From contig JAGZZN010000005.1 in NCBI GenBank assembly GCA_018377375.1, positions 1 through 55,093 of the forward strand: a DNA stretch of 55,093 bases, written 5' to 3'. Of this stretch, positions 39,979 to 48,568 are shown one piece after another. A program made the position numbers and the translations under genes. The DNA is from Streptococcus parasanguinis (GTDB lineage: Bacteria > Bacillota > Bacilli > Lactobacillales > Streptococcaceae). The first letter of the stretch is position 1, and each line of letters opens with the position of its first letter. The notes below the pieces were generated by a model, which was not told the DNA's origin, searched no databases, and saw nothing but the letters and a program-made list of their open reading frames with translations.

Positions 39979-42205
39979 AGACCTTCCTTTTTCGCTTATC
40001 CATCTCGCCTTTGTACTTCTATGGCTGTATTTTAGTATCTATCAACCATCTTGGCTTTCGATCAGCGGTCTAGTAGTAGTGGGAGTTTTAGCGGTTCATC
40101 ACTATAAAGGGGAGCGCTCAAGTTTGCTAGGACTTGCTTTAGCAACCCTTTGTTTTGCGGCCTTCTTTGTCTTTCAGCGACTACAGGATCATCCAGTACA
40201 AGCAGAAAGTCAGCTGCCACCCCACTTACGACTGATTCCAGATACTATCAAGATCAATGGGGATGCCCTGTCTTTTCGTGCTAAAAATCAGGGTAGGACC
40301 TACCAAGTCTTTTATACTTTAAAATCAGAAAAAGAAAAACAACAGTGGCAAAGTCAAACTCATTTGTTGGAGTTGACGTATAAAGGTGCTATAGAAGAGC
40401 CAGAAGGGCAGCGAAATTTTAGAGGATTTGACTACCGGTCTTATTTGCAAACACAGGGGATTCACTATCAAATAAAAATTGAGGCGATCCAATCCGCGCT
40501 TCCCATCCAAACTTGGAATGTTTTTGACTGGCTATCTCAATGGAGGCGCAAAGCTATTGTTTGGAGCAAGGAGCACTTTCCGCAACCGATGAACCAGTAT
40601 ATGACCGGCCTTCTTTTTGGCTATTTAGATAAGGATTTTGAAGAGATGGACCAGCTTTACACGAGTTTGGGAATCATCCATTTATTCGCCTTATCTGGGA
40701 TGCAGGTTGGCTTTTTTATCAATGGGATCCGGAAAGCTCTCTTACGTCTAGGAATCTTGCAAGAGACAGTCGATATCTGGATGCTTCCAATTTCTTTGGT
40801 CTATGCTGGCTTGACAGGTTTTTCTGTTTCAGTGGTTCGCAGCCTCTTGCAGAAGATCCTCTCTCAAAAGGGGGTCCGAGGGATGGAGAATATGGCGATG
40901 ACCTTGATGATCTTAATGTTGCTCATGCCCAAGTTTCTCCTGACAGCTGGAGGGGTCTTGAGTTGTGCCTATGCCTTTATTTTGACCTTGGTAGATACCA
41001 GTTCTTATTCAGGACTTAAAAAGATACTAGTGGAAAGTTTCTGGATTAGCCTGGGGATTTTGCCCCTTTTGACCTATTACTTTAGTGTCTTTCAACCCTG
41101 GTCACTCCCTTTAACCTTCCTCTTTTCTTTCTTATTTGACCTTGTCCTTCTTCCAGGTTTAACGGTGCTATTTATCTTATCGATTCTAAAGCCCCTTACA
41201 ATTTTTAACAGTTTCTTTCTTCTCATAGAGGAGTGTATTCGTTGGATTTCAAAGCTCACGTCGCTACCTTTGGTATTTGGTCAGCCGACGGGACCAGCTC
41301 TGATCGCTCTCTTCCTTCTTTTAGGGATCTTGTATGATCTTCGAAAGCAAAAAAAACGTCGTTTCCTGTTAATAGGCATGATTCTACTCATCTTTTGTTG
41401 GACCAAGCATCCTTTAGAAAATGAGATTACCATGGTGGATATCGGTCAAGGAGACAGTATCTTTTTACGCGATTGGAAAGGAAGAACCATATTGATTGAT
41501 GTCGGAGGACGCGTCACTTTTAAAAGTGGAGACAAGTGGCAAGAGCGCAGTCAATCTGCCAATGCGGATCAAACCCTGATTCCTTATCTCAAGAGTCGAG
41601 GTGTTGGAAAACTCGATGCTTTGGTCTTGACTCATACAGACCAGGACCATATGGGCGATATGGTGGAGGTTGCCAAACAAATCCCAGTTAAAAAAGTGTA
41701 TGTCAGTCCAGGCAGTCTCACCAATTCTCAATTTCGAGAGAAATTGAAACTGCTTCATAGTCCGATTAAAGTAGTCCAGAGAGGGGATCAACTTCCTATT
41801 TTTGATGATCATCTAGAAGTCTTATCCCCTGATGAAGTGGGGGATGGTAAAAATGATGATTCGATTGTCCTCTATGGGCAGTTCTTTCAGAAACGATTTT
41901 TGTTCACGGGTGATTTGGAAGAAGCTGGAGAGAAAAAACTATTGAAAAACGATCCACAATTACAAGTAGATGTCTTGAAAGTAGGCCACCACGGTTCTAA
42001 AGGTTCCTCTAGTGATATGTTTTTAGATCAGTTACATCCTCAGTTGGCCTTGATCTCTGTTGGAAAGAAAAATCGCTACCAACATCCCCATAAAGAATTG
42101 CTCGATCGTCTAGAGGAACGCTCTATTTCTTATCTTCGTACCGATGAAAGGGGAGCAATTCGCTTGATTGGGTGGGACCATTGGAGGGTAGAAACGGTCC
42201 GCTAG
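39959..42205 (+). CDS. comEC: DNA-uptake channel ComEC/Rec2
   Basis: 748 aa. N-terminal TM helices precede an OB-like extracellular domain. The Competence domain (about residues 210-470) contains YMTGLLFGYLDKDFEEMDQLY and GIIHLFALSGMQVG. The C-terminal metallo-beta-lactamase-like domain from about 490 has VDIGQGDS, LTHTDQDHMGD (His-x-Asp-x-Asp-His) and GHHGSKGSSS. It passes single-stranded DNA through the membrane during transformation. It is intact, so natural competence is plausible if the late com regulon is present. Coupled to comEA. Confidence 0.95.
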   Translation: MLSRWIKDLPFSLIHLAFVLLWLYFSIYQPSWLSISGLVVVGVLAVHHYKGERSSLLGLALATLCFAAFFVFQRLQDHPVQAESQLPPHLRLIPDTIKINGDALSFRAKNQGRTYQVFYTLKSEKEKQQWQSQTHLLELTYKGAIEEPEGQRNFRGFDYRSYLQTQGIHYQIKIEAIQSALPIQTWNVFDWLSQWRRKAIVWSKEHFPQPMNQYMTGLLFGYLDKDFEEMDQLYTSLGIIHLFALSGMQVGFFINGIRKALLRLGILQETVDIWMLPISLVYAGLTGFSVSVVRSLLQKILSQKGVRGMENMAMTLMILMLLMPKFLLTAGGVLSCAYAFILTLVDTSSYSGLKKILVESFWISLGILPLLTYYFSVFQPWSLPLTFLFSFLFDLVLLPGLTVLFILSILKPLTIFNSFFLLIEECIRWISKLTSLPLVFGQPTGPALIALFLLLGILYDLRKQKKRRFLLIGMILLIFCWTKHPLENEITMVDIGQGDSIFLRDWKGRTILIDVGGRVTFKSGDKWQERSQSANADQTLIPYLKSRGVGKLDALVLTHTDQDHMGDMVEVAKQIPVKKVYVSPGSLTNSQFREKLKLLHSPIKVVQRGDQLPIFDDHLEVLSPDEVGDGKNDDSIVLYGQFFQKRFLFTGDLEEAGEKKLLKNDPQLQVDVLKVGHHGSKGSSSDMFLDQLHPQLALISVGKKNRYQHPHKELLDRLEERSISYLRTDERGAIRLIGWDHWRVETVR

Positions 42206-42280
42206 AGACGAGGAGAGGTTTGCTTTCTATGCTGAAAATTGCTATTATAGAAAGTGAAATCAATGTAAAGGTAGAATCGT

Positions 42281-42883
42281 ATGAACGCATTTAAGCAATT
42301 TTGGATACAGTATGCAGATTTTTCAAGTAAGACCAGTCGGGCCCATTTTTGGCTAGCTTTTTTCTGGAATTCCCTGATTTCTTTGCCTCTTTGGGTTTTT
42401 TACATCGTGACCTCTTTATCCCATCAAAATGCTCAAGAAACGCTCAATTTTTCAACTGTTCATTCTAAGACAGGTTTATGGGCGCTCGCTTTCTTAGCAT
42501 TCTTTTACTTCCTCATTTTAGTACCCAGTCAAGCCATTTGTGTACGTCGCTTGCGGGATGCGGGAATCCATTGGTCTTGGATCTTTTTGAACCTTGGTCC
42601 GGTTCTGCTCTATTTGTTGACGGGGCTAGATATTTTCCTATTTCTTTGGGGGATTACAGTTATTTCTCTCTTGATTCTCATGATGCTTCCAGGGAAAAAC
42701 ACCTTCCCACAACCAGTAGAAACTCCTATGGGAGTGGCTTCTGAACCACAGGTCACAGCGACAGGGGGGAGCTTTGGCGGCAACTCGTTTGAGCAAATTC
42801 CAAATTTTGTAGCAGCACCTGATTTGTCTGATGAAAAACCACCATTGGAACAAAAAATGGCTGCTGAACACGAAATACACTAG
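42281..42883 (+). CDS. DUF805 membrane protein
   Basis: 200 aa. The start MNAFKQFWIQYADFSSKTSRAHFW is the DUF805 opening (F-x-x-R-A-x-x-W). Three or four TM helices follow (about 28-45, 66-85, 103-140). The family mark VRRLRDAGIHWSW is at about 88-100. The last 50 residues are a soluble tail rich in Pro, Gly and Glu. The function is unknown; some relatives influence membrane or integrase biology. It stands alone, 23 nt before holA. Confidence 0.82.
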   Translation: MNAFKQFWIQYADFSSKTSRAHFWLAFFWNSLISLPLWVFYIVTSLSHQNAQETLNFSTVHSKTGLWALAFLAFFYFLILVPSQAICVRRLRDAGIHWSWIFLNLGPVLLYLLTGLDIFLFLWGITVISLLILMMLPGKNTFPQPVETPMGVASEPQVTATGGSFGGNSFEQIPNFVAAPDLSDEKPPLEQKMAAEHEIH

Positions 42884-42906
42884 ACTGATAGAGATAAGAG
42901 AGTTTC

Positions 42907-43941
42907 ATGCAAGCAATTACCGACATTAAACATCTGACGGTTCAAACTCTGCCTCCTATTCTTGTCTTGACGGGTGAGGATATAGGTCAATTTGAATGGT
43001 TAAAAAAAGACATTTTAAAAAAAATAGGCTATGATCCCTCAGATTTGAATTATTCTTATTTTGATATGAAGGAAGCCTCCTATGCTGAAGTCGAGCTGGA
43101 TTTGGTCAGTCTTCCCTTTTTTGCAGATGAAAAAATCGTGATTTTGGATCACTTATTGGATCTGACCACTGCCAAAAAACGCAATTTAACCGATGAAGAT
43201 CTGAAGCAATTTGAAAACTATCTGGAAAACCCTTCTGAATCGACCCGTTTGGTGATATTTGCAGAAGGAAAATTAGATAGTAAGCGTCGCTTGGTCAAAC
43301 TCCTAAAACGGGATGCCCAAATCATTGAAGCGACCACTCCTAAAGAGCAAGATTTAAAGCGTTATTTTTCTGGTCAGGCGCAAGAATTGGGCTTACACTT
43401 TGTTGGCGATTCCTTGGACCAGTTGCTCTTAAAATCTGGCTATGATTTTGGAGAGTTACAGAAGAATCTCGCTCTATTGCAGGCTTATAAAGAAGATGGT
43501 CAGATTACCCTCCAAGATATCGAGGAGGTTGTTCCAAAGTCCTTGCAAGATAATATTTTTGATCTGACACAGATGATTCTCAAACGCCAAATCGATCAAG
43601 CCCGGAATTTGGTTAAGGATCTTCGCTTACAAGGAGAAGATGAAATAAAATTGATCGCTATTTTGTTGGGGCAATTCCGAATGTTTTCTCAAGTTAAAAT
43701 TTTCTCAGAAGAAGGCCAATCCGAAAGCCAAATTGTAGCGAGCTTGTCGGACTTGTCAGGACGCAAGGTCAATCCTTATCAGGTGAAGTTTGCCTTACGG
43801 GATAGCCGCAGGCTTACTCTGTCCTTTTTGAAGCAAGCTATGATGACCTTCATCGAGACGGATTATGCGATTAAAAGTGGAACATATGAAAAAGACTACT
43901 TATTTGATTTGGCCCTGTTGAAAGTAGCGAATAGCGTCTAA
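42907..43941 (+). CDS. holA: DNA polymerase III subunit delta
   Basis: 344 aa, normal for HolA. An N-terminal clamp-opening domain (PPILVLTGEDIGQFEWLKK and YFDMKEASYAEV) and a central region (LLDLTTAKKRN, STRLVIFAEGKLDSKRRLVK) are followed by the C-terminal collar domain (QDNIFDLTQMILKRQIDQA). Its role is to open the beta clamp within the clamp loader. holA next to sodA is the typical streptococcal order. Confidence 0.92.
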   Translation: MQAITDIKHLTVQTLPPILVLTGEDIGQFEWLKKDILKKIGYDPSDLNYSYFDMKEASYAEVELDLVSLPFFADEKIVILDHLLDLTTAKKRNLTDEDLKQFENYLENPSESTRLVIFAEGKLDSKRRLVKLLKRDAQIIEATTPKEQDLKRYFSGQAQELGLHFVGDSLDQLLLKSGYDFGELQKNLALLQAYKEDGQITLQDIEEVVPKSLQDNIFDLTQMILKRQIDQARNLVKDLRLQGEDEIKLIAILLGQFRMFSQVKIFSEEGQSESQIVASLSDLSGRKVNPYQVKFALRDSRRLTLSFLKQAMMTFIETDYAIKSGTYEKDYLFDLALLKVANSV

Positions 43942-44029
43942 CGATGAATGAAATCGCAAGCAGATTAGTTGAATAATTTAGCTGTTTGCGTTATCATCAA
44001 GTCAGTAATAAAGAAAAGAGGACCATAAA

Positions 44030-44635
44030 ATGGCTATCATTTTACCAGAATTACCATATGCTTATGATGCATTGGAACCTTATATCGATGAAGAAACCAT
44101 GCATTTGCACCATGATAAACACCATCAAACATATGTAAACAATGTGAATGCAGCTCTTGAAAAACATCCTGAAATTGGAGAAGACCTTGAAAGCTTGTTA
44201 GCTGATGTTGAATCCATTCCAGCTGATATTCGCCAAGCTGTGATCAACAATGGTGGTGGTCATTTGAACCACGCTCTTTTCTGGGAATTGATGACTCCAG
44301 AACAAACAGCTCCTTCAGCAGAACTTGCTGCAGCGATTGATGCTACATTTGGTTCATTTGAAGACTTCAAAGCAGCCTTCACAGCAGCAGCAACGACACG
44401 TTTTGGTTCTGGCTGGGCATGGTTGGTTGTCAACAAAGAAGGCAAACTCGAAGTGACTTCAACAGCAAACCAAGATACACCAATCTCTGAAGGTAAAACA
44501 CCAATCCTTGGTTTGGATGTTTGGGAACATGCTTACTACGTGAAATACCGTAACGTACGCCCTGACTACATCAAAGCTTTCTTCTCAGTGATCAACTGGA
44601 ATAAAGTGAATGAATTGTTTGCAGCAGCAAAATAA
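44030..44635 (+). CDS. sodA: Manganese superoxide dismutase
   Basis: 201 aa. Metal ligands are visible in HLHHDKHHQTYVNN (first His), NNGGGHLNHALFW (second His), and the C-terminal LDVWEHAYYVKY (Asp and His). The Gly in FGSGWAWLVV and the Gln in NQDTPI fit an Mn-type enzyme. It dismutates superoxide; as streptococci lack catalase, it matters against self-made oxidants. The AAAGAGG RBS lies before the ATG, and a strong terminator follows the gene. Confidence 0.97.
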   Translation: MAIILPELPYAYDALEPYIDEETMHLHHDKHHQTYVNNVNAALEKHPEIGEDLESLLADVESIPADIRQAVINNGGGHLNHALFWELMTPEQTAPSAELAAAIDATFGSFEDFKAAFTAAATTRFGSGWAWLVVNKEGKLEVTSTANQDTPISEGKTPILGLDVWEHAYYVKYRNVRPDYIKAFFSVINWNKVNELFAAAK

Positions 44636-44649
44636 TAAAATAAAGGAAT

Positions 44650-44685
44650 CTATAAGAGCGACAATTGGCTCTTATAGATTTTTTT
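44650..44685 (+). terminator. sodA terminator
   Basis: CTATAAGAGC / GCTCTTATAG stem (44650-44659 / 44668-44677) followed by seven T. Confidence 0.9.
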
Positions 44686-44845
44686 GTTTGTATCCGGAAA
44701 ATCGGAGTATAATTTCTTGCGTTTGGACAGGAAAATGATACACTAATAGGAGTGTGTCTTACTTATCAGAAGCCCAGTTTGAAGGGCCTAGGCAAGGAAA
44801 AGATGACCGTTAAAATGAAAACTGAAACATTCAGGGAGAAATGAA

Positions 44846-46318
44846 ATGACTAGTATTACCATTACCAAAGGAGCAGTTGAGACGCCTATCTATTTACGGA
44901 TGTTGAATCGTCATGGCTTGATTGCAGGAGCAACAGGGACAGGGAAAACAGTTACCCTCAAGGTCCTCACAGAAAAATTAAGCAAAGAGGGCATTCCGGT
45001 CTTTCTAGCTGATATCAAGGGAGATTTATCTGGTTTAGCCAAAGCGGGGCAATGGACTCCAAAACTGGAAGAACGCTACAAACTGCTTGGTCTCACAGAT
45101 CCGTTTGAGCCGCAAGCCTTCCCTGTTCGATTGTGGGATGTCTTTGGCCAAGCTGGTCACCCTGTTCGTGCGACTGTCGAAGGAATGGGGTCATTGCTTC
45201 TTTCTCGTCTGCTTGATTTGAATGAAACTCAATCAGGAATTCTTGCAATTGTCTTTAAAGTGGCTCAAGAGAAAGATTGGCCTTTGATTGATTTGAAGGA
45301 CCTGCAAAGCCTTTTAAAGGAAGTCTATGAACACAGCTCAGACTATTCTGCCCAATATGGTAATATCACCAAACAATCTGTCGGTGCGATCCAAAGAAGC
45401 CTCTTGGTTCTTGAAGAAGAAGGAGCGGATCAGTTTTTCGGAGAGCCTGCACTTGATTTAAATGACTTTATGCAACTCGATGCATCAGGGCGTGGGTATA
45501 TCAATATTCTTTCGGCTACAAAGCTCTTTCATTCACCAAAATTGTATTCAACCTTTTTAATTTGGATGTTGTCTCGCCTCTTTGAAACACTTCCCGAGGT
45601 TGGGGATCCCGAAAAGCCAAAACTGGTTTTCTTCTTTGATGAAGCCCATCTCCTCTTTAAGGATGCAAGCAAGCTCTTTCTTGAGAAGGTCGAGCAGGTC
45701 GTGCGCCTGATTCGTTCTAAGGGTGTAGGGATTTACTTTATTACCCAAAATCCTCAAGATCTACCAGAATCTGTTTTGGCACAGCTTGGAAATCGTGTGC
45801 AGCATGCGCTTCGAGCTTATACACCAAAAGAAATGAAGGCCATCAAGGTGGCTGCCCAAAGTTTTCGTCCGAATCCAGACTTTGATACAGAAACAGTGAT
45901 CACAGAATTAGGGACAGGGGAAGCCTTGGTTTCTTTCCTGAATGAGAAGGGGCAACCTAGTGTTGTTGAGCGTGCTTATATTCTCTCTCCTCAATCGAGT
46001 TTTGACCTCTTAAATGAAAGTGAACAATTGGCCTTAATCACGACATCGCCTTTCCATCAAAAGTATGCGACGACGATTGATCGGGAATCTGCCTATGAAA
46101 AATTAGCAGCTAAAGCAAGCAAGGAAGCACAAGAAGAGGAGAAAAAAGAAGCAGAAAAAGAACGAGCTGCGACGGAAAAAGCAGAGCAAAAACGCAGTCC
46201 AGGTCGCCCAAGAAAATCCAGTCTTGAAAAAGCTAAGGATTCCTTCTTGAGTTCCTTATTCCGGACGATTGCGCGTGAGATCGCTAAGCTAATTATGGGC
46301 TCCTTTAAACGAAAATAA
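44846..46318 (+). CDS. HerA-like ATPase (DUF853/YjgR family)
   Basis: 490 aa. Walker A is GATGTGKT (about residues 29-36), the nearby DIKGDLSGLA is the DUF853 mark, and Walker B is KLVFFFDEAHLLF (about 267-279). The sensor region is GVGIYFITQNPQDLP, and an Arg-finger candidate is in LGNRVQHALRAYT. The last 90 residues are a charged coiled segment (EAQEEEKKEAEKE) ending in a basic, amphipathic tail. It belongs to the FtsK/HerA superfamily of hexameric translocases, but no NurA partner is adjacent. Function is unknown. GGGAG precedes the ATG. Confidence 0.88.
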   Translation: MTSITITKGAVETPIYLRMLNRHGLIAGATGTGKTVTLKVLTEKLSKEGIPVFLADIKGDLSGLAKAGQWTPKLEERYKLLGLTDPFEPQAFPVRLWDVFGQAGHPVRATVEGMGSLLLSRLLDLNETQSGILAIVFKVAQEKDWPLIDLKDLQSLLKEVYEHSSDYSAQYGNITKQSVGAIQRSLLVLEEEGADQFFGEPALDLNDFMQLDASGRGYINILSATKLFHSPKLYSTFLIWMLSRLFETLPEVGDPEKPKLVFFFDEAHLLFKDASKLFLEKVEQVVRLIRSKGVGIYFITQNPQDLPESVLAQLGNRVQHALRAYTPKEMKAIKVAAQSFRPNPDFDTETVITELGTGEALVSFLNEKGQPSVVERAYILSPQSSFDLLNESEQLALITTSPFHQKYATTIDRESAYEKLAAKASKEAQEEEKKEAEKERAATEKAEQKRSPGRPRKSSLEKAKDSFLSSLFRTIAREIAKLIMGSFKRK

Positions 46319-46378
46319 GCCTTTGATGAAAAGAAATAATCTTTTTAAAAAGAAATCGTTTTCTATTTCTGATAATTC

Positions 46379-46407
46379 TTGTTATTTTCAGTAGAATCTT
46401 TTATAAT
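46379..46407 (+). promoter_or_regulatory. Promoter for an apparently leaderless mRNA
   Basis: TTGTTA (46379-46384), 17-bp spacer, TATAAT (46402-46407). The ATG of the next gene is at 46417, ten nt after the -10, and no Shine-Dalgarno sequence lies between. Confidence 0.7.
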
Positions 46408-46416
46408 TAATCTCGT

Positions 46417-47484
46417 ATGAAAAAATATTTTAATCTACGCTCGATCATGATTGCGATCAGTATTTTATTGTGCTTAGTGGGAACAAGCGCACTGGGCTAC
46501 TTGCATGTTACGCAACCAACAGCATCAGCAATTGAAAAAAAAGAAAAGAAAACAAAAGAAGCAAAAGAAAAAGATATAGAAAAGTCTACGCCTGAGACGA
46601 AAAAACCACGTGTCAAATCTCCTGAAGCCAAGCAAGCAGTGGTCGATGCAGACATGGAAACGATGAGTGCTTATGGCCTTGTCTATGATTATGCTAATAA
46701 GGGGTTGGTAGAGGTTGTCCAGGATTTCCTAGCGGAAAGTGGAATTGATCCGTCACAAGTTGCCTTCACGTATCGCAATGCCATTACAGGAGAGCAATTT
46801 GCCATGAATGATCTTCAACCAATGACGGCAGGTAGTACCTATAAGCTACCCTTGAACATGTTGGTGGTGGATGAAGTCGCAAAGGGTAAACTCAATTTAA
46901 CAGATCGATTTGATATTACCAATACCTACTATGAATATGTAGGGGAGCATGACAATTACGTTGCTGCCTTTGATGGAGCTATGTCTATTCCTGATATGCA
47001 GCGCTATTCATTGGTTTACTCTGAAAATACCCCAGCCTATGCTTTGGCAGATCGTTTAGGGGGGATGGAGCAAGCGCGCAAGTTATTCAGTCGTTATGGT
47101 CAATCCCGTTCACCAGAAGTCAAAACCTTTAGCGAAGATAATAAAACGACAACGGATTATTACATCCATGTCTTGGAATATCTTTGGAATCATCAAGAAA
47201 AATATGCAGATTTACTAGAACTGATCGGGGAGTCTTTCCCAGGTGAGTACTATAAAAAATTCTTGCCAGATTTGGTGATTCAACAAAAGCCAGGGTATGT
47301 TGCTGAAGCGCTAAATGTGGACGCCATTGTCCATGAATCGACTCCTTATTTGGTTGCCATTTACACTGCAGGACTTGGAGGTACGACTCCAGAAAGTTCT
47401 GAAATTAGTGGCGTTGGTCTTTATCAATTGGGGCAATTAGCTTATGTTATCAATGAATGGCATCGTGTCAATATGAATGAATAA
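46417..47484 (+). CDS. Exported serine hydrolase (class A beta-lactamase-like)
   Basis: 355 aa. A signal anchor (about residues 8-30) and a Lys/Glu-rich stretch (about 38-65) precede a penicillin-recognising domain. S140-T-Y-K matches the S-x-x-K nucleophile motif and S202-E-N the SDN motif. In place of K-T-G, K291-P-G is found. It resembles streptococcal cell-surface serine hydrolases of unknown substrate; true beta-lactamase activity is unlikely. There is no RBS: translation may start on a leaderless message from the promoter at 46379. Confidence 0.82.
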   Translation: MKKYFNLRSIMIAISILLCLVGTSALGYLHVTQPTASAIEKKEKKTKEAKEKDIEKSTPETKKPRVKSPEAKQAVVDADMETMSAYGLVYDYANKGLVEVVQDFLAESGIDPSQVAFTYRNAITGEQFAMNDLQPMTAGSTYKLPLNMLVVDEVAKGKLNLTDRFDITNTYYEYVGEHDNYVAAFDGAMSIPDMQRYSLVYSENTPAYALADRLGGMEQARKLFSRYGQSRSPEVKTFSEDNKTTTDYYIHVLEYLWNHQEKYADLLELIGESFPGEYYKKFLPDLVIQQKPGYVAEALNVDAIVHESTPYLVAIYTAGLGGTTPESSEISGVGLYQLGQLAYVINEWHRVNMNE

Positions 47485-47489
47485 TCGAC

Positions 47490-47520
47490 AAAAGGTCTGA
47501 GGGTTGCTCAGGCCTTTTCT
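47490..47520 (+). terminator. Terminator after the serine hydrolase gene
   Basis: AAAAGGTCTGAG-ggttg-CTCAGGCCTTTT with a wobble pair, then CTTCT. Confidence 0.82.
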
Positions 47521-47606
47521 TCTATCAAAGTAGGATGAAATTCACTTGGTGTTTCGAATTACTTTTCTGTTCTAAAGAGACTTCTTTCCCTTTTCTATAA
47601 AAAGTA

Positions 47607-47615
47607 TGTTATACT
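47607..47615 (+). promoter_or_regulatory. Promoter of the Crp/Fnr-type regulator (extended -10)
   Basis: TGT-TATACT with TATACT at 47610-47615, 29 nt before the ATG. Confidence 0.6.
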
Positions 47616-47644
47616 AATTAATAGTAATAAGAGGAAGTATAAAC

Positions 47645-48334
47645 ATGATTACAAAGGAAGATTACCAGTTGGTCCGCTCGCATCCAGCCTTCTCTGCGTT
47701 GCCAGTGGAGCTATTTGATAAATTAGCTGTTGAAATTCATGCTAGGGATATCCAAAAAGGACAAATTTTATTTTATGCAGGAGATAAGCGGGATCGCATT
47801 TTTCTTCTTTCAAAAGGCTTTGCTCGCATTGAGCAATTCGATTCGTCTGATCAATTTTCCTATATGGATTATATCAAGAAAGGGGCCCTGTTCCCTTATG
47901 GTGGGATGTTTCAGGATGAGCGTTACCACTATACAGCTAGTGCGGTGACAGATTTGCGTTGTTTCGTTATCCCCGTCAACCTCTATGAATTATCTGCCCA
48001 AGAGAGTAAGGAGCAGTTGCTCTTTATTACGAGAAAGCTCTCGTCAATTTTAGAATTTCAAGAGTTGCGTCTACGTAATGTCGTGACAGCTAGTGCCAGT
48101 GAGCGTGTGGTTCAATCTTTAGCTATCTTGTGCAAGGACTATGAAAGTTTAGGAAATCAACTTCCATTTCCAATCAGTATGAAGGAAATGGCCAAATTAG
48201 CGGCTACAACCCGAGAAACCGTCAATCAAGTTTTAAAGAAACTCATCGATTCTCATAAGATACAGTATGAGAGAAAACAATTAACCTTTCTAGATACAGC
48301 CTACTTTTTAAAGAGTTTTAAAGAGATCAATTAA
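47645..48334 (+). CDS. flp: Crp/Fnr-family regulator of the arginine deiminase operon
   Basis: 229 aa. The cyclic-nucleotide-binding-like beta-roll (about residues 20-130) includes KGQILFYAGDKRDRIFLLSKGFARI. The dimerisation helix follows, then a winged HTH (about 165-225) with MKEMAKLAATTRETVNQVLKKL. The N-terminal Cys cluster of oxygen-sensing Fnr is absent. In other streptococci, a Flp/FlpS regulator directly upstream activates arc genes, and here arcA begins 235 nt downstream. Co-localisation supports that role, but the effector is unknown. Confidence 0.88.
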   Translation: MITKEDYQLVRSHPAFSALPVELFDKLAVEIHARDIQKGQILFYAGDKRDRIFLLSKGFARIEQFDSSDQFSYMDYIKKGALFPYGGMFQDERYHYTASAVTDLRCFVIPVNLYELSAQESKEQLLFITRKLSSILEFQELRLRNVVTASASERVVQSLAILCKDYESLGNQLPFPISMKEMAKLAATTRETVNQVLKKLIDSHKIQYERKQLTFLDTAYFLKSFKEIN

Positions 48335-48350
48335 TTTGTTGATCTTTTTT
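48324..48350 (+). terminator. Regulator gene terminator
   Basis: AGATCAA / TTGATCT stem overlapping the stop codon, followed by six T. It separates the regulator from arcA. Confidence 0.82.
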
Positions 48351-48487
48351 ATTTTTTCAAAAAAATATATATTCATAAAAACAATATAAAAGACAAAATA
48401 TGCAAAGAAAACGCTTCATATTAACTAAAAAATAGGAAGAATTCAAAAAAATGCCAAATTCTTTGCATTAAAAAAGTAGAATCCTTC

Positions 48488-48516
48488 ATGAAAGCGGTAA
48501 CAATAAAGGATATAAT
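48488..48516 (+). promoter_or_regulatory. cre (CcpA) site and arcA promoter
   Basis: ATGAAAGCGGTAACAA (48488-48503) fits the cre consensus WTGNNARCGNWWWCAW at every position. It lies just upstream of TATAAT (48511-48516) and occupies the -35/spacer region, so CcpA binding should block transcription when glucose is plentiful. The leader is about 50 nt. The 140 nt before it are AT-rich and include AATATG...CATATT, a possible regulator-binding palindrome. Confidence 0.8.
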
Positions 48517-48568
48517 AACAATTGTAATAAAGCTTATGAACAAGCTCGAAGAAAAAGGAGGACTATAG

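Noticed and set aside
46417..47484. Calling the serine hydrolase a beta-lactamase
   Set aside because: S-x-x-K and S-E-N are present but the third motif is K-P-G, and the class A Glu166 omega-loop motif is not evident.
48400..48425. A second possible cre site around GAAAACGCTTCATA upstream of arcA
   Set aside because: On both strands it misses the TG, spacing or CA positions of the cre consensus; only the 48488 site fits fully.
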